A stretch of DNA of 7,018 nucleotides from Ruminococcaceae bacterium UBA1213 (GCA_002309275.1 DBXL01000196.1:1-7018); one strand, 5' to 3'; shown: positions 1 through 6,231, numbered from the stretch's first letter. Made by a program: numbers and translations. Notes: generated by a model not told the origin, from the letters alone.

Positions 1-75
1 CAGCCGTCTGATGTGGAACAGCCGAAACAAAAACAAGGTCTTTTTTCAAGATTATTTGGCAGAAAGGAAAACTGA
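1..75 (+). CDS. C-terminal end of an upstream gene (partial)
   Basis: An open frame runs from the window edge to a TGA at 73-75, giving 25 residues. The tail is rich in Gln, Lys and Pro and then ends in a short basic, amphipathic stretch (GLFSRLFGRKEN). Basic amphipathic tails of this kind often touch the membrane inner face, but the piece is too short to name a family. About 130 bp with a separate promoter lie between it and the ATPase gene, so the two are probably not co-transcribed. It could be a chance open frame; the composition makes a real C-terminus more likely. Confidence 0.5.
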   Translation, partial: QPSDVEQPKQKQGLFSRLFGRKEN

Positions 76-144
76 TTTTCGGATAAAGTTTTTAAATTTC
101 CAAAAAGTCATTTGAAAAAATTTATAAATATAACAAAAACTCCC

Positions 145-172
145 TTGAAAAAGTTTTATATATGGGTATAAT
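145..172 (+). promoter_or_regulatory. Sigma-A type promoter of the ATPase gene
   Basis: A -35 box TTGAAA (145-150) and a perfect -10 box TATAAT (167-172) are separated by 16 bp. The start would fall near 179-180, about 25 nt before the ATG at 205. The ribosome binding site AAGGGGGA (191-198) lies 6-7 nt before that ATG. The -10 box straddles a tandem 11-bp repeat, which may be an operator. Confidence 0.75.
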
Positions 173-181
173 ATGGGTATA
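160..181 (+). repeat. Perfect tandem 11-bp repeat over the promoter -10 region
   Basis: The 11-mer ATATGGGTATA occurs twice back to back (160-170 and 171-181). The -10 box spans the junction of the two copies. The 11-bp period is close to one helical turn, which would place two protein-binding half-sites on the same face of the DNA. A regulator is inference; the repeat itself is directly visible. Confidence 0.7.
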
Positions 182-204
182 TACTTTTTTAAGGGGGATT
201 TATT

Positions 205-1524
205 ATGCTCAAAAGAAAAATAGAACAACAGCTTCTGACTTGGAAACAAACACCCAATCATAAACCGCTTATTATAAAGGGCTGCCGTCAGTGCGGAAAG
301 ACCTTTTCTGTCCGCAAATTCTGTGAAGAAAACTATGAAAATACAGTGTACATCAATTTTTTCAACAATCCGAATTACTCCGCTATCTTCAGAAATTCTC
401 TTGCAGTCGATGACATTATCATGATGATGTCGGCATTCATGGGAAATGATACTGTTTTTATGCCGTACAAGACAGCCATTATATTTGATGAAATACAGGA
501 TTGTCCCGAAGCAAGAACTGCATTGAAATTTTTTCATCTTGACGGCAGATATGATGTGATCGGCACAGGTTCTCTGCTTGGCGTATCGGGATACGGAAAA
601 GCTCCGAAATCTGTTCCCGTAGGCTATGAAACAGTTATCACAATGTATCCGCTTGATTTCGAGGAATTTCTTTGGGCAAACGGTATCAATGAAAAGCTCA
701 TTGACGGATTAAGAAAACATCTGCAGGACAAAACACCCGTTGAAGAACCTTTACACAGCCGTTATCATCAGCTTTTGCTGCAATATGTAGTGGTAGGCGG
801 TATGCCTGATGTTGTGCAGACATTCATTGACACAAAGCAAATGAACATTGTTTTGCAGCTTCAAAGGGATATTGTCAGGTCTTATGAAGATGACATGATA
901 AAATATGCAGATGACAAGGACAAGCCATTGATAAAAGAGTGTTTTCAGTCCGTTCCCCGACAGCTTGCCAAAGAAAACAAGAAATTTCAGTATTCACTGA
1001 TAAAAAAAGGCTCAACTGCTGCCAGATTTGCAGGAAGTCTGCAATGGATAGAGGATGCAGGAATCATAAAAAGGTGCTACAATTTGACGGCAACGGAACT
1101 GCCGTTAGACGGCAATGCCATCAATGATATATTCAAGGTGTATATGACAGATACAGGACTTTTTGTGAGTATGTTGGAGGACGGCACACAGTTTGATATT
1201 TTAAGTGGCAATCTGCTTGGATATAAAGGTGCAATATTTGAAAATCTTGCAGCCGATTTCTTCGCAAAAATGGGGAGAAAACTCTATTATTTCCACAAGG
1301 ATTCTGGCTTGGAGATAGATTTTTTTATCCGTTACAAAGGAAAATGTGTTCCTGTTGAGATAAAAGCAGCACAAGGAAATACAAAAAGCCTAAAAACAGT
1401 TATGAAAAACAGGGATACTTACCATATCGACTATGCAATAAAACTTGGTAGTTACAATGTTGGTGAAGAAAATAATATATTGACACTTCCACTTTATATG
1501 GGATTTTTGTTGTCTGAGTATTGA
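205..1524 (+). CDS. AAA_14/DUF4143 family ATPase
   Basis: Product of 439 residues, the usual size for this family of stand-alone cytoplasmic ATPases. The N-terminal AAA domain shows a Walker A motif GCRQCGKT (26-33), a hydrophobic Walker B IIFDEIQD (92-99) and a sensor-1-like IGTGS (119-123). The middle and C-terminal part match DUF4143. The end carries a PD-(D/E)XK-like signature: Glu346, then EID (370-372), then VEIKA (384-388), the pattern of the restriction-endonuclease fold often seen at the end of DUF4143 proteins. The start is set by AAGGGGGA seven bases upstream. The gene is monocistronic with its own promoter and points toward the leftward surface operon, separated from it by a terminator. 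Members are widespread and many-copy in Bacteroides, Clostridia and archaea; their role is poorly known (suggested: nucleic-acid processing, defence or toxin-like functions). No functional link to the neighbouring operon is visible. Confidence 0.92.
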   Translation: MLKRKIEQQLLTWKQTPNHKPLIIKGCRQCGKTFSVRKFCEENYENTVYINFFNNPNYSAIFRNSLAVDDIIMMMSAFMGNDTVFMPYKTAIIFDEIQDCPEARTALKFFHLDGRYDVIGTGSLLGVSGYGKAPKSVPVGYETVITMYPLDFEEFLWANGINEKLIDGLRKHLQDKTPVEEPLHSRYHQLLLQYVVVGGMPDVVQTFIDTKQMNIVLQLQRDIVRSYEDDMIKYADDKDKPLIKECFQSVPRQLAKENKKFQYSLIKKGSTAARFAGSLQWIEDAGIIKRCYNLTATELPLDGNAINDIFKVYMTDTGLFVSMLEDGTQFDILSGNLLGYKGAIFENLAADFFAKMGRKLYYFHKDSGLEIDFFIRYKGKCVPVEIKAAQGNTKSLKTVMKNRDTYHIDYAIKLGSYNVGEENNILTLPLYMGFLLSEY

Positions 1525-1716
1525 CAAATCAGAATACGCACCCGTATATGCTTCATATAAGCCGTACAGAGCTGTTGTACGCCATTCAAACGTGTCATGA
1601 GTATAATTTTTATACCCCTAAGCCCTATCCCCCCTTAAAATCGCTGTATTTTGAGCCTGTACACGCAATCTGGAAAAATATCTAAATAAAAGTCCGTCTA
1701 ATTGAATACAAAACAA
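1525..1716. other. Gene-free spacer between convergent genes
   Basis: No credible coding frame with a ribosome binding site is seen here. The stretch holds a small hairpin just past the ATPase stop (CGTACA 1563-1568 with TGTACG 1576-1581, 7-nt loop, no T-run). It also holds one copy of the dispersed repeat described at 1601-1627 and then AT-rich sequence up to the operon terminator. The hairpin may protect the ATPase mRNA 3' end, but it is not a typical intrinsic terminator. Confidence 0.6.
1601..1627. repeat. Dispersed intergenic repeat, copy 1
   Basis: A short palindrome (GTATAA, 3-nt loop, TTATAC; 1601-1615) runs into the core TATACCCCTAAGCCCTA (1611-1627). The same 17-base core, again preceded by a GTAT/ATAC palindrome, occurs at 6959-6981 in the same orientation. 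Weaker resemblance continues downstream of both cores (GC-rich patch, then TATTTTGAGC here versus AAATATGAGC there). The pattern suggests a genome-wide intergenic repeat family or a mobile-element end. Confidence 0.6.
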
Positions 1717-1746
1717 ATCGCCCGAAACGTAAAAATTTCGGGCGAT
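1717..1746 (-). terminator. Rho-independent terminator of the leftward operon
   Basis: A perfect 11-bp stem ATCGCCCGAAA / TTTCGGGCGAT (1717-1727 with 1736-1746) closes an 8-nt loop. Read on the minus strand it is followed by TTGTTTTGT, a fair T-rich tract. It lies about 70 nt after the stop of the last operon gene. On the plus strand the tail is only CTTTAA, so any termination of ATPase transcripts would be weaker but possible. Confidence 0.85.
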
Positions 1747-1814
1747 CTTTAATACTATTTGGAATGTATTTATTTTGGTACTTTACAGATACATCAACTA
1801 TGAAATTGTCGATA

Positions 1815-3329
1815 TTACTGCTCCAGAGTGTTTATGTAAGTTATTTTTTCTCTGTCTGCAATACTGAACAGAGTTGTACCGCCGTTGATATTTTCAAAAG
1901 TACCGCCTGTTACATTGATTTTGATTTTTGCAAGTTCTGCATCAGAGTTATTCTGAGGATTAATCTCATAAAGCGGTATATAACCCTGTACTGTACCACC
2001 TGTAATATTGACATCTATGGGCATCTTTGTATTATGCTGAGATACACCTATGCCTGCACCCTGAGTAGTAGTACCACTATCGTTTGGTGTAAATGTAGTA
2101 GGTACAGCTGTAGCTATAATTGTTGTACCATCTTCAACATTCAGCTTGCCTGCACGTACCTCAATACCTGTCAGGCTCTTTACAGTAGCACCATTCTTGA
2201 CATTGACGGTTGCATAGCCATTTACAGCGATACCGATATCTTCTCTTTCAGTATCTTCACCGCCGTAAATATTGCCGTAAACATTTACTACAATATTAGA
2301 ATTTTCCTTTATTGTACCGAGAATAAAGATATTGCCTTCTGTTTTTCCGTAAACATCAACCACACCACTATGCGAACCATTTGAAACATCGGCTACCAAA
2401 ATAGCACAGCTGACATCAGATACGATTTTTGCATTCTCTGCGATTGTCAAATGAGCATCACCATTGTTGGTTGGTGTAAACTGTATTCCATATTTGTTTG
2501 AGTGCAGTACACCATTCTTGATAGTTATGTCTGAGTTATCAGCATAGAAACGTTCATTATTCATATCAAGTGTATTACCACCCAAATCTATTGTGAACTT
2601 TTTATTATAATATGTTCTGACTCTTTCGGAATTGGTGTTTGTGATGTCATTATCAATTCTTATCACACCGCCATTTTCGACGTCATCAAGTGCCTTCTTA
2701 AATTCTTCAAAAGTAGTGACTTTTATGGGGGCAGCCTGATTGTAAGCAGCTGCGGCAGCTGCTGCTTCAGTCGGAGCAGTTGTCGGGTCTGCGGGGTCTG
2801 TCGGGTCTGTGAAAGGTCTTGCCTGAATTGCAAAAGCGTTGAATGAAAGTGCCACATCTGTACGCAAATCCCCGTTTTCATCGAGCATATCTTCATTGAT
2901 GAGGTCTTTGTCATAGGAAACCTTGTCGTTTTTGAGCACTTTCAGGGTTGTTCCGCTTGCATCGGCAGCAGCAGGAACTTTTTTGTAATAAACATCTTCA
3001 TATCCGTCGAGCTTTGTCCAGATAGTGTCATCAATCTCGTAAGTTACAAGACCATAAGTATTATCTGTCACTTTCAGGAATACAAACGATTCAAGCGTAT
3101 TTTTTACTGTAACAGACGGGTCTTTGTCCTGTTCTGTTCCGGGAATGATGTCATAGGGGTCATGCGGGGACTCGGAAATTTCTACTTTTACCTGTTCGGT
3201 CTTGAATTCGTTGACAACGTCATCAGTCTGTGACTGAAGATATGCAAATGTACCGCCGCCGATAACGATACTTGCAGCCATTGAACCTGCGATAGCTGTT
3301 GTCATAAGCTTTTTTCTCTTGTTTGTCAT
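1815..3329 (-). CDS. Modular surface protein: SipW-type signal peptide, TasA-like domain and beta-helix-like domain (paralogue A)
   Basis: Product of 504 residues, last gene of the operon. Residues 1-29 are a SipW-class signal peptide: basic start (NKRKK), hydrophobic core and a GGGTFAY cleavage region like that of TasA/CalY proteins. Residues 30-172 are a TasA-like domain with PGT..DKDP (63-71), an IW.KL core (103-107) and AFAIQ (165-169), all with counterparts in the operon's TasA-like protein. A Pro/Thr/Asp then Ala linker follows (173-196). Residues 197-504 resemble a right-handed beta-helix: TFEEFKKAL plus IRIDNDI plus TIDLGGNTLD, then short rungs rich in Asn, Gly, Val and Ile (ITIKNG, VNVYGNI, VNVKNGATV, VNITGGTV, INVTGGTF). 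No sortase motif or C-terminal membrane segment is present, so surface retention must come from a partner. GGAGGT lies eight bases before the ATG. No carbohydrate-cleaving residues can be assigned; adhesin or fibre head is the inferred role. Confidence 0.88.
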   Translation of the reverse strand: MTNKRKKLMTTAIAGSMAASIVIGGGTFAYLQSQTDDVVNEFKTEQVKVEISESPHDPYDIIPGTEQDKDPSVTVKNTLESFVFLKVTDNTYGLVTYEIDDTIWTKLDGYEDVYYKKVPAAADASGTTLKVLKNDKVSYDKDLINEDMLDENGDLRTDVALSFNAFAIQARPFTDPTDPADPTTAPTEAAAAAAAYNQAAPIKVTTFEEFKKALDDVENGGVIRIDNDITNTNSERVRTYYNKKFTIDLGGNTLDMNNERFYADNSDITIKNGVLHSNKYGIQFTPTNNGDAHLTIAENAKIVSDVSCAILVADVSNGSHSGVVDVYGKTEGNIFILGTIKENSNIVVNVYGNIYGGEDTEREDIGIAVNGYATVNVKNGATVKSLTGIEVRAGKLNVEDGTTIIATAVPTTFTPNDSGTTTQGAGIGVSQHNTKMPIDVNITGGTVQGYIPLYEINPQNNSDAELAKIKINVTGGTFENINGGTTLFSIADREKITYINTLEQ

Positions 3330-3349
3330 AAAAATTTACCTCCTGTTTT
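2741..3349 (-). repeat. Duplicated 5' module, copy A
   Basis: This block (ribosome binding site, signal peptide, TasA-like domain, linker) aligns without gaps, at a constant offset of 1611 bp, to 4352-4960. By hand count about 42 of ~600 bases differ (roughly 93% identity), and 11 of the first 196 residues differ. Similarity stops sharply at the linker on one side and about 20 bases upstream of the ATG on the other. Confidence 0.93.
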
Positions 3350-3431
3350 TTTGGGTATTTCAATCCCCGACACGAGAAAATGCCGGGGAATTTGATTACA
3401 ATTTCATAAAGTAATACTGATGTTAGCACTA
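3330..3431 (-). promoter_or_regulatory. Intergenic spacer with GC-rich hairpin between the two paralogues
   Basis: The 102-nt gap contains a hairpin: TCCCCG (3364-3369) pairs with CGGGGA (3384-3389), continued by CA/TG pairs after one mismatch (3371-3372 with 3381-3382). On the minus strand it is followed by TTGAAA, not a T-run, so it is unlikely to stop transcription fully. It could stabilise or separate the two mRNA segments or cause partial attenuation. No clear promoter for paralogue A is seen here. Confidence 0.5.
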
Positions 3432-4940
3432 TCAATCGGTAAGAATAGTATTGTTATCGTATGTGTAATTAAAAGTGCTGAAATCTGTATCAGATTCTAT
3501 TGCATAAGGAACGGCTCCCTCACCTTCCTGACAATGGTCAAATTTGCTGTTTTTAACAATAACAGTAGTATTTGAATCAAGAGTACCGAGAGCGATACCA
3601 GGTTTCTTTGAGAGCGGTCCAAATGTACAACTATCAACCGTTACCGTGCCAACATCCGAGCCATAAGCCTCATGTACTTTCAATCCACGATACGGTCCTT
3701 TAAATTCACAGTTTGTAAAGCTGGCATCTCCATTATCTACCCATACACTATACATATTGGACGGTTTGGGATTAGCAGCTGTTTCTTCTGTACCAGTTTC
3801 AAAGATACAGTTCAAAAATTCAGCCTTGTTTTCACTGGAATTAGAATCCCCAACACTCACTCCACCAAGGAAATGACAATTTTCAAATCTTATTTTGCCG
3901 CCTATTTCAAGATAGCCAAATTCCCAAGATGTTTCAGCATAGGATTTTGAATTATCTATGATTGTCATATTTTTAAACACGACAGTTGCATCATTAGCTG
4001 CACGGATAGGTCCTACACCTGTCCCGATAACTTCCATTGTACCGCCGTTTTCACCCCCATCAATTACAACTTCTTTGGTTGTTGTATTGTCAGCCTTAAC
4101 AAGAGGTGATGAGCCATGTGAGCCTTCTGTTTCCCAAATAATTGTTTTATCCTCTGCAAGAATGGCAATGCCTTTATCGGTACTGTTTTGGAGTGTATCT
4201 TTCAGAGCCTGTGCGGCATTATGTTTTGCCGATGCTGTTTCTTCGGCAGTTGCATTTTTATTTTCTGCATATGTCATATTGGCATTGGCAGCATCATCAA
4301 GTGATTTTACTGTCATACCCTTACTTGTGTATGCGGCAACATCAGGTCTTGTATAAGCAGCAGCTGCGGCTGTTGCATCAGTTGGAGCAGTTGTCGGGTC
4401 TGCAGGGTCTGTCGGATCAGTAAAAGGTCTTGCCTGAATTGCAAAGGCATTGAATGAAAGTGCAACATCTGTACGCAAATCGCCGTTTTCGTCAAGCATA
4501 TCTTCATTGATGAGGTCTTTGTCATAGGAAACCTTGTCATCTTTGAGCACTTTCAGGGTTGTGCCGTTTTCATCGGCAGCAGCAGGAACTTTTTTGTAAT
4601 AAACATTTTCATATCCTTCAAGCTTTGTCCAGATAGTGTCATCAATCTCGTAAGTTACAAGACCGTAAGTATTATCTGTCACGTTAAGAAATACAAAGGC
4701 TTCAACTGTATTTTTTACTGTAACAGAGGGGTCTTTGTCCTGTTCTGTTCCGGGAATGATGTCATACGGGTCATGCGGAGACTCAGAAATCTCTACTTTT
4801 ACCTGTTCGGTCTTGAATTCGTTGACAACATCATCAGTCTGTGACTGAAGATATGCAAATGTACCGCCGCCGATAACGATACTTGTAGCCATTGAACCTG
4901 CAATAGCTGTTGTCATCAGCTTTTTTCTCTTGTTTGTCAT
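3432..4940 (-). CDS. Modular surface protein: SipW-type signal peptide, TasA-like domain and Cys-bearing beta-helix (paralogue B)
   Basis: Product of 502 residues. Residues 1-196 are almost the same as in paralogue A: SipW-type signal peptide, TasA-like domain with DKDP (68-71) and AFAIQ (165-169), then a Pro/Thr/Asp-Ala linker. The rest is unrelated to A. Residues 205-270 are Ala/Asn/Lys-rich and probably helical. Residues 288-480 look like a right-handed parallel beta-helix with repeating rungs of the type F.N(C)x(F): FKNMTI (322), FENCHF (352), FLNCIF (375), FTNCEF (408), VDSCTF (435) and VKNSKF (462). Four of these place a Cys at the same register (355, 378, 411, 438). No sortase signal or terminal membrane helix is present. 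The Shine-Dalgarno GGGAGGT overlaps the stop codon of the preceding gene, with only 6 nt between genes, which suggests translational coupling. Fibre-associated adhesin or glycan-binding head is inference; no polysaccharide-lyase catalytic set can be recognised. Confidence 0.88.
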   Translation of the reverse strand: MTNKRKKLMTTAIAGSMATSIVIGGGTFAYLQSQTDDVVNEFKTEQVKVEISESPHDPYDIIPGTEQDKDPSVTVKNTVEAFVFLNVTDNTYGLVTYEIDDTIWTKLEGYENVYYKKVPAAADENGTTLKVLKDDKVSYDKDLINEDMLDENGDLRTDVALSFNAFAIQARPFTDPTDPADPTTAPTDATAAAAAYTRPDVAAYTSKGMTVKSLDDAANANMTYAENKNATAEETASAKHNAAQALKDTLQNSTDKGIAILAEDKTIIWETEGSHGSSPLVKADNTTTKEVVIDGGENGGTMEVIGTGVGPIRAANDATVVFKNMTIIDNSKSYAETSWEFGYLEIGGKIRFENCHFLGGVSVGDSNSSENKAEFLNCIFETGTEETAANPKPSNMYSVWVDNGDASFTNCEFKGPYRGLKVHEAYGSDVGTVTVDSCTFGPLSKKPGIALGTLDSNTTVIVKNSKFDHCQEGEGAVPYAIESDTDFSTFNYTYDNNTILTD

Positions 4941-4960
4941 AAAAATTTACCTCCCGTTTT
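4352..4960 (-). repeat. Duplicated 5' module, copy B
   Basis: Partner of the block at 2741-3349. The upstream end of this copy lies inside the last codons of the XPXTG-protein gene, whose stop TAA (4947-4949) is part of the shared GGAGGTAAATTTTT leader. This makes B the likely original position and A the derived copy. Confidence 0.9.
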
Positions 4961-5384
4961 CTGATTTTCTTATAGTGATTGCTGTTATAAGGCTTGACAG
5001 TATTGCCATGCCTGCAAACCAAATTACTGCTGATTGTTCGCCCGTTGTGGGTGTGTCGGACACACTCTGCAAAGATTCTTCGGCAGGCATTGCTGACGGG
5101 GCTGTCGGTTCGGAACGATGCGAAATTTCAGTCGGCTGTGATGTTTTTGACGGCTGTGGAATTTCGGACGGTTGTGAAATCTCAGAGGGCTGTGAAATCT
5201 CGGACGGTTGTGAAATCTCAGACAGCTGTGAAATTTCAGAGTGTTCAAATGTATTTACACAATTACTTGACAGGTCTGTTATATAAGCAAGAGTAGAGTT
5301 GTGTGGCTGAAAAGATACAGAGATTATCAATATCAGTACAGTTATAAGAAACATCGCTGTCAAAGTACCTGATTGCTTTCTCAA
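4947..5384 (-). CDS. Small XPXTG cell-wall-anchored protein with TasA-class signal peptide and hexapeptide repeats
   Basis: Product of 145 residues. Residues 1-33 form a signal peptide with a hydrophobic core (10-24). The following TLAYITDLSSNCVNTFEH resembles the post-cleavage stretches of the other operon products (TFAYLQSQTDDVVNEF, TIAWLSSKSEEVVNTF), so it should be a SipW-class substrate. Where the others continue into a beta-sandwich, this one goes directly into seven hexapeptides of PSEISQ type (48-89), then a Ser/Pro/Glu spacer. It ends in a sorting signal: TPTTGE (111-116), a hydrophobic segment (about 119-138) and a basic tail (RKSENGR). Sortase would cleave between Thr and Gly and link it to peptidoglycan. 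The start is a TTG at 5382-5384 with AAGGAG ten bases upstream; no ATG fits better, since Met11 lies inside the hydrophobic core and lacks a ribosome site. It starts 28 nt after the TasA-like gene. Proposed role: cell-wall tether for the TasA-like polymer, analogous in position to TapA (inference). Confidence 0.82.
   Translation of the reverse strand: MRKQSGTLTAMFLITVLILIISVSFQPHNSTLAYITDLSSNCVNTFEHSEISQLSEISQPSEISQPSEISQPSEIPQPSKTSQPTEISHRSEPTAPSAMPAEESLQSVSDTPTTGEQSAVIWFAGMAILSSLITAITIRKSENGR
5118..5243 (-). repeat. Seven tandem 18-bp units encoding hexapeptides
   Basis: The units encode HSEISQ, LSEISQ, PSEISQ, PSEISQ, PSEIPQ, PSKTSQ and PTEISH. The first five are most alike at DNA level (core TGTGAAATYTC on the plus strand), while the last two are decayed. 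They form an extended Pro/Ser/Glu stalk. Tandem in-frame units of this sort can change copy number by slippage. Confidence 0.9.
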
Positions 5385-5412
5385 ATCAGCTCAACTCCTT
5401 TAAAAAAATTTT

Positions 5413-6054
5413 TTACGCTATATCCACATATGTTACTGTACCCGTCATTGAAAACTGTTCAACTGCCTTATCAATAGCAGTATTTTTTCCGATAGCCTCT
5501 GACTGAATGGCAAAAGCCTGTGATTTGATAAACTGTTTGGAAGAAATCTGCTTCATTTGTTCAAGCTGTTCGCTGGTGAGTTCCTGTGAAACCGTTACTT
5601 TTGTGAAAACAGGCGTAAGAACCATATCTTCCGTTGCTTTTGAAGCATCTACTTTCGTACTGTATGCATAAAGAGTTTTTCCGCCTGTTTCGGCAACTTT
5701 CAGCCATGCAGTATTATCGATATTTACGGAAAATACATCGCTGTTTTCATTCTCTACGCACACAAAAACATAAGATTCTATACTTCCCTTTTTAATTGAC
5801 GGTGTAGGGTCTTTATCGAGTATTGAGCCTGCAACAAATCGGTAATTGTTGGAAGTAACTCTGTCACCGTCTTTTTCTTTACCGTTTTCATCAACGGGTG
5901 CTTCGTCAATTTTGACAGTAATTTCTCCGCCCTCAAAGGTATTGACAACTTCTTCACTTTTTGATGACAGCCATGCAATTGTAGGAACAACAACGCTTGT
6001 TGCTACAATTGCACTTATCAATGCCCCAAGCAGAACATACTTTAATTTCTTCAT
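5413..6054 (-). CDS. TasA/camelysin-like secreted fibre protein
   Basis: Product of 213 residues, the size range of TasA/CalY proteins. It has a basic start (MKKLK), a hydrophobic core (7-23) and the SipW-class cleavage region VPTIAWLS (23-30). The mature part begins with SEEVVNTFEGGEITVKID, like the start of the paralogues' TasA-like domain. Shared landmarks are DKDP (80-83), YVFVCVEN (95-102), IDNTAWLKV (112-120) and QAFAIQ (179-184). It lacks linker, effector domain and sorting signal, so it is the simplest form of the fold and the best candidate for the main polymerising subunit. In Bacillus, TasA and CalY form extracellular fibres after SipW cleavage; the same role here is inferred from family and context. 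The start is well supported by GGAGGT (6061-6066) six bases before the ATG. It follows the signal peptidase by 177 nt, so a separate promoter is possible. A single Cys (99) is unusual for an exported Gram-positive protein. Confidence 0.85.
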   Translation of the reverse strand: MKKLKYVLLGALISAIVATSVVVPTIAWLSSKSEEVVNTFEGGEITVKIDEAPVDENGKEKDGDRVTSNNYRFVAGSILDKDPTPSIKKGSIESYVFVCVENENSDVFSVNIDNTAWLKVAETGGKTLYAYSTKVDASKATEDMVLTPVFTKVTVSQELTSEQLEQMKQISSKQFIKSQAFAIQSEAIGKNTAIDKAVEQFSMTGTVTYVDIA

Positions 6055-6231
6055 TTTTTAACCTCCAAATAAAAATAATATAACTTTCAGTACCGTAAGC
6101 AAATTTTGAATCATCTGTGAACTGTGGAGAATTATGTACAACAAATATTCAATGTTATTTCACAAAAAATCATAAATCTACTTATTTCTGTACTGTTAAT
6201 GACAGTTTTCAGGAAACGGGAGTTTTCCTTT
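6055..6231 (-). promoter_or_regulatory. Spacer between signal peptidase and TasA-like gene, possible internal promoter
   Basis: This is the longest gap inside the operon. On the minus strand two small hairpins follow the peptidase stop: AGGAAA/TTTCCT (6211-6229) and ACTGT/ACAGT (6192-6206), neither with a T-run in the direction of the operon. Further on, TTGCTT (6097-6102) and TATTAT (6075-6080), 16 bp apart, could act as a promoter, but the start would fall near 6068, almost on the ribosome binding site. Extra transcription of the fibre subunit relative to the peptidase would make sense, but the evidence is weak. Confidence 0.35.

Noticed and set aside
1563..1581. Hairpin CGTACA/TGTACG after the ATPase stop as a terminator
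   Set aside because: It has a short stem and no T-tract; kept only as a note in the spacer entry.
1764..2384. Long plus-strand open frame opposite the end of paralogue A
   Set aside because: Its product is rich in Cys, Tyr and Ile with no recognisable domain or ribosome site; it is the antisense shadow of beta-helix codons.
3958..4356. Plus-strand open frame opposite paralogue B with a hydrophobic product
   Set aside because: It is an antisense shadow: the Ala/Val/Ser-rich translation mirrors the Ala/Asn/Asp codons of the real gene, and no start signal is present.
2741..4960. Possibility that the duplicated block is an insertion sequence or transposon
   Set aside because: No transposase, no terminal inverted repeats and no target-site duplication are seen; the block is coding sequence for a signal peptide and TasA-like domain.
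5118..5243. Regular repeats considered as a CRISPR array
   Set aside because: The 18-bp units are contiguous with no spacers and encode an in-frame hexapeptide repeat.
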